A stretch of 64,000 nt of DNA from Bacteroidales bacterium (GTDB taxonomy: Bacteria; Bacteroidota; Bacteroidia; Bacteroidales; UBA932): the NCBI GenBank assembly GCA_024401825.1, contig JAKSKF010000001.1:47322-111321 (forward strand). Reading direction: 5' to 3'. This document shows, one piece after another, positions 1 to 7,850 of this stretch (positions are counted from its first letter, which is position 1; the number at the start of each line of letters is the position of its first letter). The position numbers and the translations under genes are program-made. The notes beneath the pieces were generated by a model. That model was not told where the DNA came from. It made no database searches and was given only the letters and a program-made list of their open reading frames with translations.

Positions 1-1
1 C

Positions 2-1294
2 GCAGAGTATGCCTTCAACAAGTCCCACGCCACCTGCTATGCCTGGGTAAGTTACCAGACCGCTTGGCTCAAGGCCTACTACCCTTCTGAATTCCAGGCT
101 TCCAATCTCACCCAGAATCTCAGCAATATGGAAGAGATGAAGGAGATTATGGACGACTGCAAACGCAACAGAATCAATGTCCTGAGCCCCGATATCAACG
201 AATCCATAGCCCAGTTCGGCGTAAACAGGAAAGGTGACATCAGGTTCGGCCTGGCCGGAATCAAGGGCTTCGGCAACAACGTGGTGGACGCCATCATAGC
301 GGAGAGAGAGTCCGGAGGCCCTTTCGCCGACGTCTTCGACTTTATGGAAAGGATGAACGGAGGCATCAACCGCCGCTCCCTGGAATCTCTGGTCTATGCC
401 GGCGCGCTGGACTCCTTCGGATACAAGAGAACCCAGTTCTTCCTCCCCTGCGCCAACGGTGAACTCTTCATAGACGAGCTTGTGAAGTATTCGGACCTTT
501 TCCACAGGGACGAGCTGGACAGCAGTTCCTCCCTGTTCGGAGAAGTCGAGGAACTGAAACCCGTACGCCCCGTGATGCCGTCCGCCCCCGCCGAGGAAAA
601 CGACCTGGAACTGCTCAAGCAGGAGAAGGAAATCGTGGGAATGTACCTGTCTTCACATCCCCTTGAGAAGTACCGCTTCGAAATGGAGAACTTTACGTCC
701 TGCACTATGATGGAAATCCCTTCCGTCATAGAGAATTGCTCCCGGAGCGGGAAGCCTGCCAGGATAGCCGTCGCGGGAATAGTCACCGACGTGACCAAGC
801 TCGTCACCAGAAAAGGCACTCCGGGAAGCAGGGTAAAGGTGGAAGACTTCTCCGGCAACTACGAGTTCGCCTTCTTCGGAAAGAACTACGAAAATCTCAT
901 GCCCTATTTCAACCTGCACGACTGCATATACATAGAATGTGAAATTTCTGCAAGGTATCTGGGCAAGAACGAGGACGGAAGCGCAAAGACCGGTAGTTTC
1001 GAACTGAGCGTCAGGAGAATCACCCTGCTGGGGAACGTCGCGGCGGAGAAGATGCTCGGGATAACCCTCCAGGTTTCGACGGAGCAGATAACCCCGGCCT
1101 GGCGCAAGGCCCTGGCCAGACTTTTCAGGGAAAACAAGGGAAAATGCCCCGTGAACGTCTGTCTGTCCGACCCCGCCACCGGATACAGGATTGATTTTCA
1201 TTCCAAGAAATACAGCGTTTCCCTCAGTTCGGAATTCCTGGGCAGTCTCGACAAGATGGGAATTTCCTGCATCCTTCACAAAGAAAAATTCTGA
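2..1294 (+). CDS. dnaE: DNA polymerase III subunit alpha, C-terminal part (5' end outside window)
   Basis: This is the last 430 residues of the replicative polymerase alpha subunit; the frame is open from base 2, so the start lies outside the window. The first visible residues (AEYAFNKSHATCYAW) match the conserved end of the polymerase fingers region. A helix-hairpin-helix part follows (GLAGIKGFGNNV, then NRRSLESLVYAGALDSFG), and then an OB-fold (AGIVTDVTKLVTRKG onward, about residues 255-340) that binds single-stranded template. The PHP and palm domains are not in view. It ends 107 bp before a lipoprotein gene on the same strand, and I see no GC-rich terminator after it. The family assignment is secure. 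Confidence 0.96.
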   Translation, partial: AEYAFNKSHATCYAWVSYQTAWLKAYYPSEFQASNLTQNLSNMEEMKEIMDDCKRNRINVLSPDINESIAQFGVNRKGDIRFGLAGIKGFGNNVVDAIIAERESGGPFADVFDFMERMNGGINRRSLESLVYAGALDSFGYKRTQFFLPCANGELFIDELVKYSDLFHRDELDSSSSLFGEVEELKPVRPVMPSAPAEENDLELLKQEKEIVGMYLSSHPLEKYRFEMENFTSCTMMEIPSVIENCSRSGKPARIAVAGIVTDVTKLVTRKGTPGSRVKVEDFSGNYEFAFFGKNYENLMPYFNLHDCIYIECEISARYLGKNEDGSAKTGSFELSVRRITLLGNVAAEKMLGITLQVSTEQITPAWRKALARLFRENKGKCPVNVCLSDPATGYRIDFHSKKYSVSLSSEFLGSLDKMGISCILHKEKF

Positions 1295-1331
1295 TTGGGT
1301 TGTTGATTTGAACCGATATAGACTTGTTTTT

Positions 1332-1382
1332 TATAAAACAATTATCTAACATTGTGACTTATATATAACATCGTGTTTTATA
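1332..1382. repeat. Inverted repeat upstream of the Ig-like lipoprotein gene
   Basis: TATAAAACA (1332-1340) is followed 33 nt later by its exact reverse complement TGTTTTATA (1374-1382), about 20 bp before the lipoprotein ATG. The stem is AT-only and weak. It could be an operator or a promoter-associated palindrome; chance in AT-rich DNA is also possible. Confidence 0.35.
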
Positions 1383-1401
1383 TCTGTCAAATAACAACCT
1401 T

Positions 1402-3197
1402 ATGAAAAAATTTCTCATTCTGCTTTCCACAACAGTGGTTTCGCTTGGACTTATGTCTTCCTGTGGAAAGCGCTCTCCAGGGAAGACCTGACCTTCTTCT
1501 GGACATCCGTTGCCATTCCCGACACGAAATCCGTCACAGGCAACACCTTCACCGCCAAGGCCGTCAGCATCATTGATTCGGCCGAGGGTATCATAAGCGT
1601 TACCATTGACGGAGAAGACCTCACGGAAATTGAAGAGGCCTATGGCTTCCCCTTCGGAAAACATCCAGCCAAGGCTGAAAACGCCCTTATCTCCGTAAGC
1701 CTTCACATCCACACAGCCCTTGAAAACCTGAGTTCCGCCTTTGCGGACCTCTATCCCAGTGTTTTCGTTCCTGTCAAGGAAGTCCGTTTCTCTCCCGAGA
1801 CACCCGGCACGATTGCAATCAGAGAGGTATCCAACCTTACCGACTATCTTGCATTCACCCCTGACAACGCTTCCGACACAAGGGTTGAATGGAGCAGCAG
1901 CAATCCCGAAATCGCCGCAGTGTCAAAGACCACCGGAAACATAACTCCTTTCAAGACAGGAAAGACGACTATCACCGCCACATCTCTCGACAATCCCGAG
2001 GCAAAGGCTAAGTTCGAGGTAGAGGTAATCATCCCCGTCAGCAGCGTATCGCTCGGAATAGACTCTCGGAAGTCCTTGGAAATTCTGATACCCTTAGGAC
2101 AAAGCGCCGACATCACCCGCCAGTTCTCTGTCACGGTTCTTCCTGAAAACGCCACTGACAAGACCGTCATCTGGTCCTGCACTGACAACGAGGGACATAA
2201 AGTCCAAATCGACAAGGACGGACTGCTGACTGTTGACAAGACAGCCAAGACTCAGGAAGTTACCGTAACCGTAAGTTCAAAGGACGGAAAGAAGTCCGAC
2301 CAGTGCACCGTTTCCATTGTCAAGGAAACGGCTGTCACAGCAATCAACTTCCCTCCCGCCACTCCCAATACCGTGGAAATGGGACAGACCCTCAACCTCA
2401 ACTCCTACGCTGAAGTCAAGCCCGACGACGCCACCAACAAGACTCTGACTTGGTCTATCAACAAGACCGGACTCGCGACCATCGATGCGACTACCGGAGT
2501 CGTCACTCCCGTGGCTCTCAGCCCTGCAGGCGCTGAAGGAGACATCACCGTCACCGCTACGGCCACTGACGGTTCAGGCGTTTCCAAAGATTTCAAAATC
2601 AGGGTTGTCGCCCCTACGGTTCACGTAACATCCATTTCACTTGGAAGTGACTCGGGAAAGACGATGAGCGGCTACATAGCGGAAGGTGCCGGCAATGATA
2701 CTTTCACCTATACCCTCAACGCCACAATCGTTCCCGACAATGCTGACAACAAGGGCATTGACTGGTCCATCGAACCCGTCAACGTAAACCCCGGACCGGA
2801 TTATTCGGTCACAAACGGGGCCGTCTCCATCAAGACCGCCGGTCTTTTCAAGGTCGTCGCCACGAGCAAGGACGGTGCGCTCAAGGATTCCTGCTACTTC
2901 AACATCACCAAATATTCGCTTGCATTTGCCGGTGACACTCAGAAAGCGTTCGGGCCCGGCGCCACCTATGACTTCAGCGCCAAACTTACCGTAACGCCCT
3001 CAAGTTTGAAGAGCAGCGTCACCTGGGAACTTGAAGAAGCACTTAAGGCCGTTGCGAGCATTTCCAGCACAGGATACCTGACCGTCAACCCGACTGTCGG
3101 TTCAAAAGTTAACAATAAAGCTTTGACGGTAAAACTGAAAGTGTCGGAGAGTCTGACCATCAAAACGTCCATTAATATCACTGTCAACAAGAACTAG
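1402..3197 (+). pseudogene. Ig-like (BIG2) repeat surface lipoprotein, frameshifted near its N-terminus
   Basis: The ATG at 1402 begins a clear lipoprotein signal peptide (MKKFLILLS, lipobox LMSSC with Cys21), but that frame stops at 1489-1491. The body continues without a stop in the next frame from about 1461 to 3197; the two join naturally as SCGK-ALSREDLTFFW if one base is restored near 1468-1471 (GGAAAGCGC to GGAAAGGCGC). The body has a roughly 85-residue N-terminal region, then about five bacterial Ig-like modules marked by repeated patterns such as V.P.NA..K...W, VT.SSKDG and VTATATDG. Such proteins are surface lipoproteins, often adhesins or parts of glycan-binding systems; the role here is unknown. 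It could be a true pseudogene, a programmed or phase-variable frameshift, or an assembly error. It may be translated only as a 29-residue peptide. Confidence 0.8.
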
Positions 3198-3212
3198 GAC
3201 TTTCCGGACAGC

Positions 3213-3249
3213 AAAAAAACTCCACCCTTTCCCAAGGACGGAGTTTTTT
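3213..3249. terminator. Bidirectional rho-independent terminator
   Basis: AAAAAAACTCC (3213-3223) pairs with GGAGTTTTTT (3240-3249) around a 16-nt loop, with A and T tracts on the two sides. It lies between the convergent lipoprotein gene and glyS and can serve both strands. Confidence 0.8.
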
Positions 3250-3263
3250 ATTGCATCGATTCG

Positions 3264-4802
3264 TTAAAGATTTCTCAGGAGATTGTTCAAATCCACTTTC
3301 CCGCGAATCATTTCCTTGAGTTCCGCCACGGGAACCCTCTTCTGTTCCATAGTGTCACGGTCGCGCACGGTCGCGCAGCGGTCGTTCAGGGACTCGTGGT
3401 CGACGGTGATGCAGAAAGGTGTACCTATGGCATCCTGGCGGCGGTAACGCTTGCCTATGGAGTCCTTCTCCTCGTACTGGCAGTTGAAGTCGTACTTGAG
3501 GTCGTTCATAATCTCCTGTGCAAGCTCGGGAAGCCCGTCTTTCTTGACCAGGGGGAGAACTGCCGCCTTGACGGGGGCGAGCGCCGCAGGAAGGCTCAGA
3601 ACCACCCTCGTCTCACCGTTCTCAAGCTGTTCTTCCTTGAACGAGTGGGACAGCACCGCAAGGAACATACGGTCAACTCCGATGGAAGTCTCTATCACGT
3701 AGGGAGTGTATGCCCTGTTCTCCTCGGGGTCGAAGTATTCGATTTTCTTGCCGCTGAACTTCTGGTGGTTGCCAAGGTCGAAGTCGGTACGGCTGTGAAC
3801 TCCCTCGAGTTCCTTGAAACCGAAGGGGAAGTTGAACTCTATGTCGGTTGCCGCGTTTGCGTAGTGGGCAAGTTTCTCGTGGTCGTGGAAACGGTAGTTC
3901 TCCGCTCCCATTCCCAGGTTGACGTGCCATTTCATACGCTGCTCCTTCCACTTTGCGAACCAGTCCAGTTCCGTGCCTGGCTTGATGAAGAACTGCATCT
4001 CCATCTGCTCGAACTCCCTCATGCGGAAGATGAACTGACGGGCCACAATCTCGTTGCGGAAGGCTTTTCCTATCTGGGCTATTCCGAACGGAATCTTCAT
4101 ACGGCCTGTCTTCTGCACGTTGAGGTAGTTCACGAAGATTCCCTGAGCCGTCTCGGGACGCAGGTAAATCGTGTTGGCTCCGTCTGCGGTGCTGCCCATC
4201 GAGGTGGAGAACATCAGGTTGAACTGACGCACCTCGGTCCAGTTGCAGGTCCCGCTGATGGGGCAGACAATGCCGCAGTCTATGATAATCTGGCGGTATT
4301 CGGCGAAATTGCTCTCCTGTTCAGCCTTCACGAAGCGGTTGTGCACCTCGTCATATTTGGCCTTCTCCCGCAGGACGTTGGGGTTTGTGGCCTTGAACTG
4401 TTCCTCATTGAAGGCGTCGCCGAACTTGCGCCGGCCCTTCTCCACCTCCTTAGCAATCTTCTCCTCTATCTTTCCCAGATAATCCTCAATCAACACGTCG
4501 GCGCGGTATCTCTTCTTGCTGTCCCTGTTGTCTATGAGAGGGTCGTTGAACGCTCCCACGTGACCTGACGCCTCCCAGATTCTGGGGTGCATGAAGATGC
4601 AGGAATCTATTCCGACTATGTTCTCGTTGAGGCGGGTCATCGCGTTCCACCAGTACTGCTTGATGTTGTTCTTGAGCTCGACGCCCATCTGACCATAGTC
4701 ATAAACGGCTGCCAGACCGTCATAAATTTCACTGCTGGGGAATATGAATCCGTATTCCTTGCAGTGGGCCACCAATACTTTGAAAAGTTCGTCCTGTGTC
4801 AT
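3264..4802 (-). CDS. glyS: Glycyl-tRNA synthetase (single-chain class II type)
   Basis: It charges tRNA-Gly with glycine using ATP in the cytoplasm. The 512-residue protein is the eukaryote-like single-chain dimeric GlyRS, not the alpha2beta2 enzyme. Class II motif 2 is seen at residues 245-270 (FRNE at 248-251), motif 3 at 371-378 (ETSIGVDR), and a C-terminal anticodon-binding domain from about 402 (ALAPVKAAVLPL). It is the last gene of the sufS-sufE-sufT-folK-glyS run; its ATG overlaps the folK stop by 4 nt, which implies translational coupling. A terminator lies directly downstream. Confidence 0.97.
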   Translation of the reverse strand: MTQDELFKVLVAHCKEYGFIFPSSEIYDGLAAVYDYGQMGVELKNNIKQYWWNAMTRLNENIVGIDSCIFMHPRIWEASGHVGAFNDPLIDNRDSKKRYRADVLIEDYLGKIEEKIAKEVEKGRRKFGDAFNEEQFKATNPNVLREKAKYDEVHNRFVKAEQESNFAEYRQIIIDCGIVCPISGTCNWTEVRQFNLMFSTSMGSTADGANTIYLRPETAQGIFVNYLNVQKTGRMKIPFGIAQIGKAFRNEIVARQFIFRMREFEQMEMQFFIKPGTELDWFAKWKEQRMKWHVNLGMGAENYRFHDHEKLAHYANAATDIEFNFPFGFKELEGVHSRTDFDLGNHQKFSGKKIEYFDPEENRAYTPYVIETSIGVDRMFLAVLSHSFKEEQLENGETRVVLSLPAALAPVKAAVLPLVKKDGLPELAQEIMNDLKYDFNCQYEEKDSIGKRYRRQDAIGTPFCITVDHESLNDRCATVRDRDTMEQKRVPVAELKEMIRGKVDLNNLLRNL

Positions 4803-5227
4803 AGTGGGCGCAAAGTTAATAAAAGTTCATCAATAAAGGGTCTGTCGTGCACTGCCGGATGAGGTATCACAAGCTGCGGAGTGCAAAGTTTCCTGTCCCC
4901 GTAGAAAAGGATGTCTATGTCTATCGTCCTGTCGTGATAAACCCTGTTCCCTCTCCCATCGTATTCTGGAGCGTCGCCGCGGCCGAGCCTCCTTTCTATG
5001 TCCTTGCACACCGCAAGAACTTCAAGCGGTTCGGAATGGCAACGGAAAAGGGCAATCATATTGAGAAAAGGCGGGCCTGCAAAGCCAATCGCCCGGGTTT
5101 GTACCGCCTGCGTCTTCTTCAGGACGGGGCCGAACGCCTCTTCCAGCATAGTCAGGGCCTTGGAAAGCCATTCCTCCCTGTTCCCGAGGTTGCTTCCCAG
5201 ACAAAGAACCAGGGTGTCACTGTCCAT
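4799..5227 (-). CDS. folK: 2-amino-4-hydroxy-6-hydroxymethyldihydropteridine pyrophosphokinase
   Basis: HPPK transfers pyrophosphate from ATP to 6-hydroxymethyl-7,8-dihydropterin in folate synthesis. The 142 residues cover one complete HPPK domain: GSNLG at 11-15, the magnesium-binding DIDI pair (Asp103 and Asp105), and IPHPAVHDRPF at 121-131 as the usual C-terminal signature. The start overlaps the 3' end of sufT by 11 nt and the stop overlaps glyS by 4 nt, so it is embedded in the operon. Other folate-cycle genes (thyA, folA) are far away at 35-36 kb. No dihydropteroate synthase gene is adjacent. Confidence 0.95.
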   Translation of the reverse strand: MDSDTLVLCLGSNLGNREEWLSKALTMLEEAFGPVLKKTQAVQTRAIGFAGPPFLNMIALFRCHSEPLEVLAVCKDIERRLGRGDAPEYDGRGNRVYHDRTIDIDILFYGDRKLCTPQLVIPHPAVHDRPFIDELLLTLRPL

Positions 5228-5582
5228 CGTCTTCCACAGGGTCCCAACCCAGAGCTATGCGGGCCTCGTCACTGAGCAGGCTGCTGTCCCAAACGGGCTC
5301 GAACACCAGTTCGATGCCGCAGGACTTTATTCCGGGAGTGAGTTCCACGGCGCGCCTGACCTCCGCCATCACCTCGTCCGCCATAGGGCAGTTGGGCGCC
5401 GTGAAGGTCATCTTTATGAAAACGTTGTGCTCCTTGTCTATCTTCAATTCATAGATGAGCCCCAGGTCGTATATGTTTACCGGAATTTCAGGGTCGTACA
5501 CCTGTTTCAGGGCAAGGACCACCGCATCGTAAAGAGGCGTCAGTTCCTTCACGTCTTCCGGTGTGAGTACTTCGTCATTCAT
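5217..5582 (-). CDS. sufT: SufT-like MIP18/DUF59 iron-sulfur assembly factor
   Basis: A small single-domain DUF59 protein of 121 residues. The family signature YDPEIPVNIYDLGLIY is at residues 29-44, and the conserved cysteine is in TAPNCP (Cys65). Family members help mature or transfer Fe-S clusters. Placement directly after sufS and sufE supports this role; the symbol sufT is used by analogy. It overlaps sufE by 8 nt and folK by 11 nt. A related DUF59 domain forms the N-terminus of the Mrp ATPase at 44.6-45.7 kb. Confidence 0.88.
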   Translation of the reverse strand: MNDEVLTPEDVKELTPLYDAVVLALKQVYDPEIPVNIYDLGLIYELKIDKEHNVFIKMTFTAPNCPMADEVMAEVRRAVELTPGIKSCGIELVFEPVWDSSLLSDEARIALGWDPVEDDGQ

Positions 5583-5982
5583 TGGAAGAAAGTTTCTTGA
5601 TGGTTTGAATCATCGAGGCGAGACCGTTCGCCCTGGTAGGGGAAAGGTTTTCCCTCAGGCCCAGCCGCTCTATGAACGCAAAGTCGTCGCCTGCAACCTC
5701 GGAGGGTGTCCTTCCGGAATACACTCCTATCAGAAGGGAGATTATTCCCTTTGTTATGAGAGCGTCGCTGTCCGCGGAGAAGATTATTTTCCCGTCTTCC
5801 CTGCGGGCGTCCAGCCATACCCTGGACTGACATCCTTTTATCAGTCTGTCTTCTGTCTTCAACTCTTCCGGAAACTCAGGCAGGTTTTTCCCGAGTTCGA
5901 TGATGTATTCGTATTTGTCCAGCCAGTCGTCAAACATAGAGAAGGTCTCTATGACTTCGGCCTTTGCCTCCTGTAAGTTCAT
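5575..5982 (-). CDS. sufE: SufE cysteine desulfuration protein
   Basis: SufE accepts persulfide sulfur from SufS and passes it to the SufBCD scaffold. The protein has 135 residues, the usual SufE length, with the acceptor cysteine in IKGCQSRVW (Cys51). It overlaps sufS by 4 nt and sufT by 8 nt. The scaffold genes sufB, sufC and sufD are not downstream and must lie elsewhere. Confidence 0.95.
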   Translation of the reverse strand: MNLQEAKAEVIETFSMFDDWLDKYEYIIELGKNLPEFPEELKTEDRLIKGCQSRVWLDARREDGKIIFSADSDALITKGIISLLIGVYSGRTPSEVAGDDFAFIERLGLRENLSPTRANGLASMIQTIKKLSSNE

Positions 5983-7202
5983 TGTTCAAGCATTTTGACC
6001 GCCCTTTGCAGCCCCTTTATGAAATATTCCGCCTCCTGAAGGGTATTGTATGCCCCGAAGGATGCCCTCAGCATACCGGTAACCCCGTATCTGTCCATCA
6101 GGGGCTCCGCGCACAACTGGCCTGAACGGACCGCAATCCCCATCTTGTCCAGAAGAATGGAAAGGTCTTCGTGATGAGCCCCTTCCACAGTGAAACTGAA
6201 CAGCGGGATTTTCCGGCCGTTGCCGTCTGCGGCGCCGAACATCCTTATCCTTCTGTCCTCCCTGAATGCGGAACTGACGTATTCCACTATCCTGTCCTCC
6301 TGGAAACGGCTTTCCTTCCTGACTTCCAGGGCTGTCCCGACTGCCGGGACTAAGGTGGGTATTCCCGCGAAGTTGGGCGTTCCCGCCTCGAACCTGAAGG
6401 GAATGTCCGCATAGGTCGTCCCGCTCCACTTTACAGAGGATATCATCTCCCCGCCGCCCTGCCAGGGAACCATTTTCTCCAGCCACCTGCGTTTGCCGTA
6501 CAGGACTCCCGTCCCGGGGGCGGCATATATCTTATGACCGGAAAAAGCGTAGAAATCACAGTCCAGGGCCTGTACGTCCACTTCCGAATGCACTATTCCC
6601 TGGGCGCCGTCAATTGCCACGGGAATACCTCTGGAATGTGCCTGGCGTATTATTTCCTCTATGGGATTGAATATTCCCAGGACGTTTGAAACGTGAGTCA
6701 CGCACACTATCTTCGTCCTTTCCCCGAGCAGTTCCGGCAGTTTGTCCAGCACCAGTTCCCCCCTGTCATCCACGGGAAGGACCCTGATTACAGCCCCCTT
6801 TCTCTGACAGAGCATCTGCCAGGGCACTATGACGGAATGGTGCTCGGCCTCGCTGAGAAGGACCTCATCCCCCTCTTTTATGAAACTCTCCCCGAAGCTG
6901 CTTGCCAGCAGGTTCAGGGCTGCGGTGTCCCCGGAAGTGAAAATAATCTCGCCGGGCTCGGCCGCATTGAGGAAGGCTCGCACCGTCTCCCTCGCCGACT
7001 CCACCTCGGAAGTGGCCTGCACCGCAGTGAAATGGTTAGCCCTGTATATGTTGGCATTCTTGATTTCAGACATCTCCCTCCATTTTTCAATCACGGAACG
7101 GGGACGCAGGGAACTGGCCGCGTTGTCCAGATAGACAAGCGGCTTTCCGTAAACCTTCTGCTCCAGTTGCGGGAATTCCTTTCTGAAATCCTCTAATTTC
7201 AT
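5979..7202 (-). CDS. sufS: Cysteine desulfurase SufS (PLP-dependent)
   Basis: It converts cysteine to alanine and an enzyme-bound persulfide for Fe-S cluster assembly. The 407-residue protein is a full class V aminotransferase fold: LDNAASS at 25-31, AEHHS at 119-123, DGAQG at 198-202, the PLP lysine in SGHKIY (Lys224) and the persulfide cysteine in RSGQLCAEP (Cys364), which stands where the SufS signature usually reads RTGHHCA. It heads the five-gene operon and is transcribed divergently from ruvA. A TAAATTTG -7 element lies 19 nt upstream of its start. Confidence 0.96.
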   Translation of the reverse strand: MKLEDFRKEFPQLEQKVYGKPLVYLDNAASSLRPRSVIEKWREMSEIKNANIYRANHFTAVQATSEVESARETVRAFLNAAEPGEIIFTSGDTAALNLLASSFGESFIKEGDEVLLSEAEHHSVIVPWQMLCQRKGAVIRVLPVDDRGELVLDKLPELLGERTKIVCVTHVSNVLGIFNPIEEIIRQAHSRGIPVAIDGAQGIVHSEVDVQALDCDFYAFSGHKIYAAPGTGVLYGKRRWLEKMVPWQGGGEMISSVKWSGTTYADIPFRFEAGTPNFAGIPTLVPAVGTALEVRKESRFQEDRIVEYVSSAFREDRRIRMFGAADGNGRKIPLFSFTVEGAHHEDLSILLDKMGIAVRSGQLCAEPLMDRYGVTGMLRASFGAYNTLQEAEYFIKGLQRAVKMLEQ

Positions 7203-7221
7203 TTTGTGTCGATACGAGGTA

Positions 7222-7229
7222 CAAATTTA
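7222..7229 (-). promoter_or_regulatory. sufS -7 element (TAAATTTG)
   Basis: The reverse complement reads TAAATTTG, matching the Bacteroidales consensus TAnnTTTG, 19 nt before the sufS ATG. It sits only 12 bp from the ruvA element on the other strand, so the divergent promoters share one regulatory region. Confidence 0.65.
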
Positions 7230-7241
7230 ACAATTTCTGCA

Positions 7242-7249
7242 TATTTTTG
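7242..7249 (+). promoter_or_regulatory. ruvA -7 element (TATTTTTG), 6 nt before the ATG
   Basis: TATTTTTG matches TAnnTTTG exactly and is separated from the ruvA ATG (7256) by 6 nt. With the usual distance to the transcription start, the mRNA would begin at or within a few bases of the ATG, so it is probably leaderless. Confidence 0.65.
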
Positions 7250-7255
7250 CAGTGT

Positions 7256-7849
7256 ATGACAGATTACATTACAGGAAAACTCGCCGTCCTCACCCCCACC
7301 CGGGCCGTCATTGACAATTCCGGCATAGGTTACGTGAGTGAAATATCCCTGCAGACCTATCAGGCCCTGGAAGGGAAGACGGAGGCCTGCGTGTTCATCC
7401 AGAGCCAGGTGAACCCCAGGGACGGCAGCCAGGTTGACTACGGCTTCGCCACGCGCGAGGAAAGGGAACTCTTCAGATTGATTACCGGTGTCAGCGGAAT
7501 GGGCGCGGCAAGTGCCAGGATGATGCTTTCGTCCCTCAGTTCGGAGGAATTCACCCAGGCCATCCTGTCCGAGGACATCAACAGAATCAAGAGCGTCAAG
7601 GGACTCGGAGCCAAGACGGCGCAGAGACTGATACTCGAACTCAAGGACAAGATTGTCAAAGGCGATGCGAACGTTTCTTCCACGCTTTTCTCCGCGGAAA
7701 GGAATGCGGTTGCCGAAGAGGCGGAAGCGGCGCTTCTGATGCTGGGATTCACAAAGGCCAACGTAGGAAAGGCCATCCAGAAGATTCTGAAGACCAAACC
7801 GGACTCGAAGGTGGAAGAAATAATCAAGGCGGCCCTGCAGATGCTTTAG
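7256..7849 (+). CDS. ruvA: Holliday junction branch migration protein RuvA
   Basis: RuvA binds four-way junctions and loads the RuvB motor. From the ATG at 7256 it is 197 residues with all three domains: N-terminal OB-fold (MTDYITGKLAV), helix-hairpin-helix pairs (FRLITGVSGMGAASA, then IKSVKGLGAKTAQRLILELK) and the C-terminal RuvB-contact domain (LGFTKANVGKAIQKIL). An in-frame TTG at 7247 lies inside the promoter element, so 7256 is the better start. It ends 1 bp before the convergent mnmG. ruvB is about 9 kb away. Confidence 0.95.
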   Translation: MTDYITGKLAVLTPTRAVIDNSGIGYVSEISLQTYQALEGKTEACVFIQSQVNPRDGSQVDYGFATREERELFRLITGVSGMGAASARMMLSSLSSEEFTQAILSEDINRIKSVKGLGAKTAQRLILELKDKIVKGDANVSSTLFSAERNAVAEEAEAALLMLGFTKANVGKAIQKILKTKPDSKVEEIIKAALQML

Positions 7850-7850
7850 G

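Noticed and set aside
1741-1944. Small plus-strand open frame of 67 codons
   Set aside because: It overlaps the Ig-like body in another frame and has no start context or motifs.
3396-4568. Plus-strand open frame of 390 codons
   Set aside because: It is antisense to glyS, which has all class II synthetase motifs.
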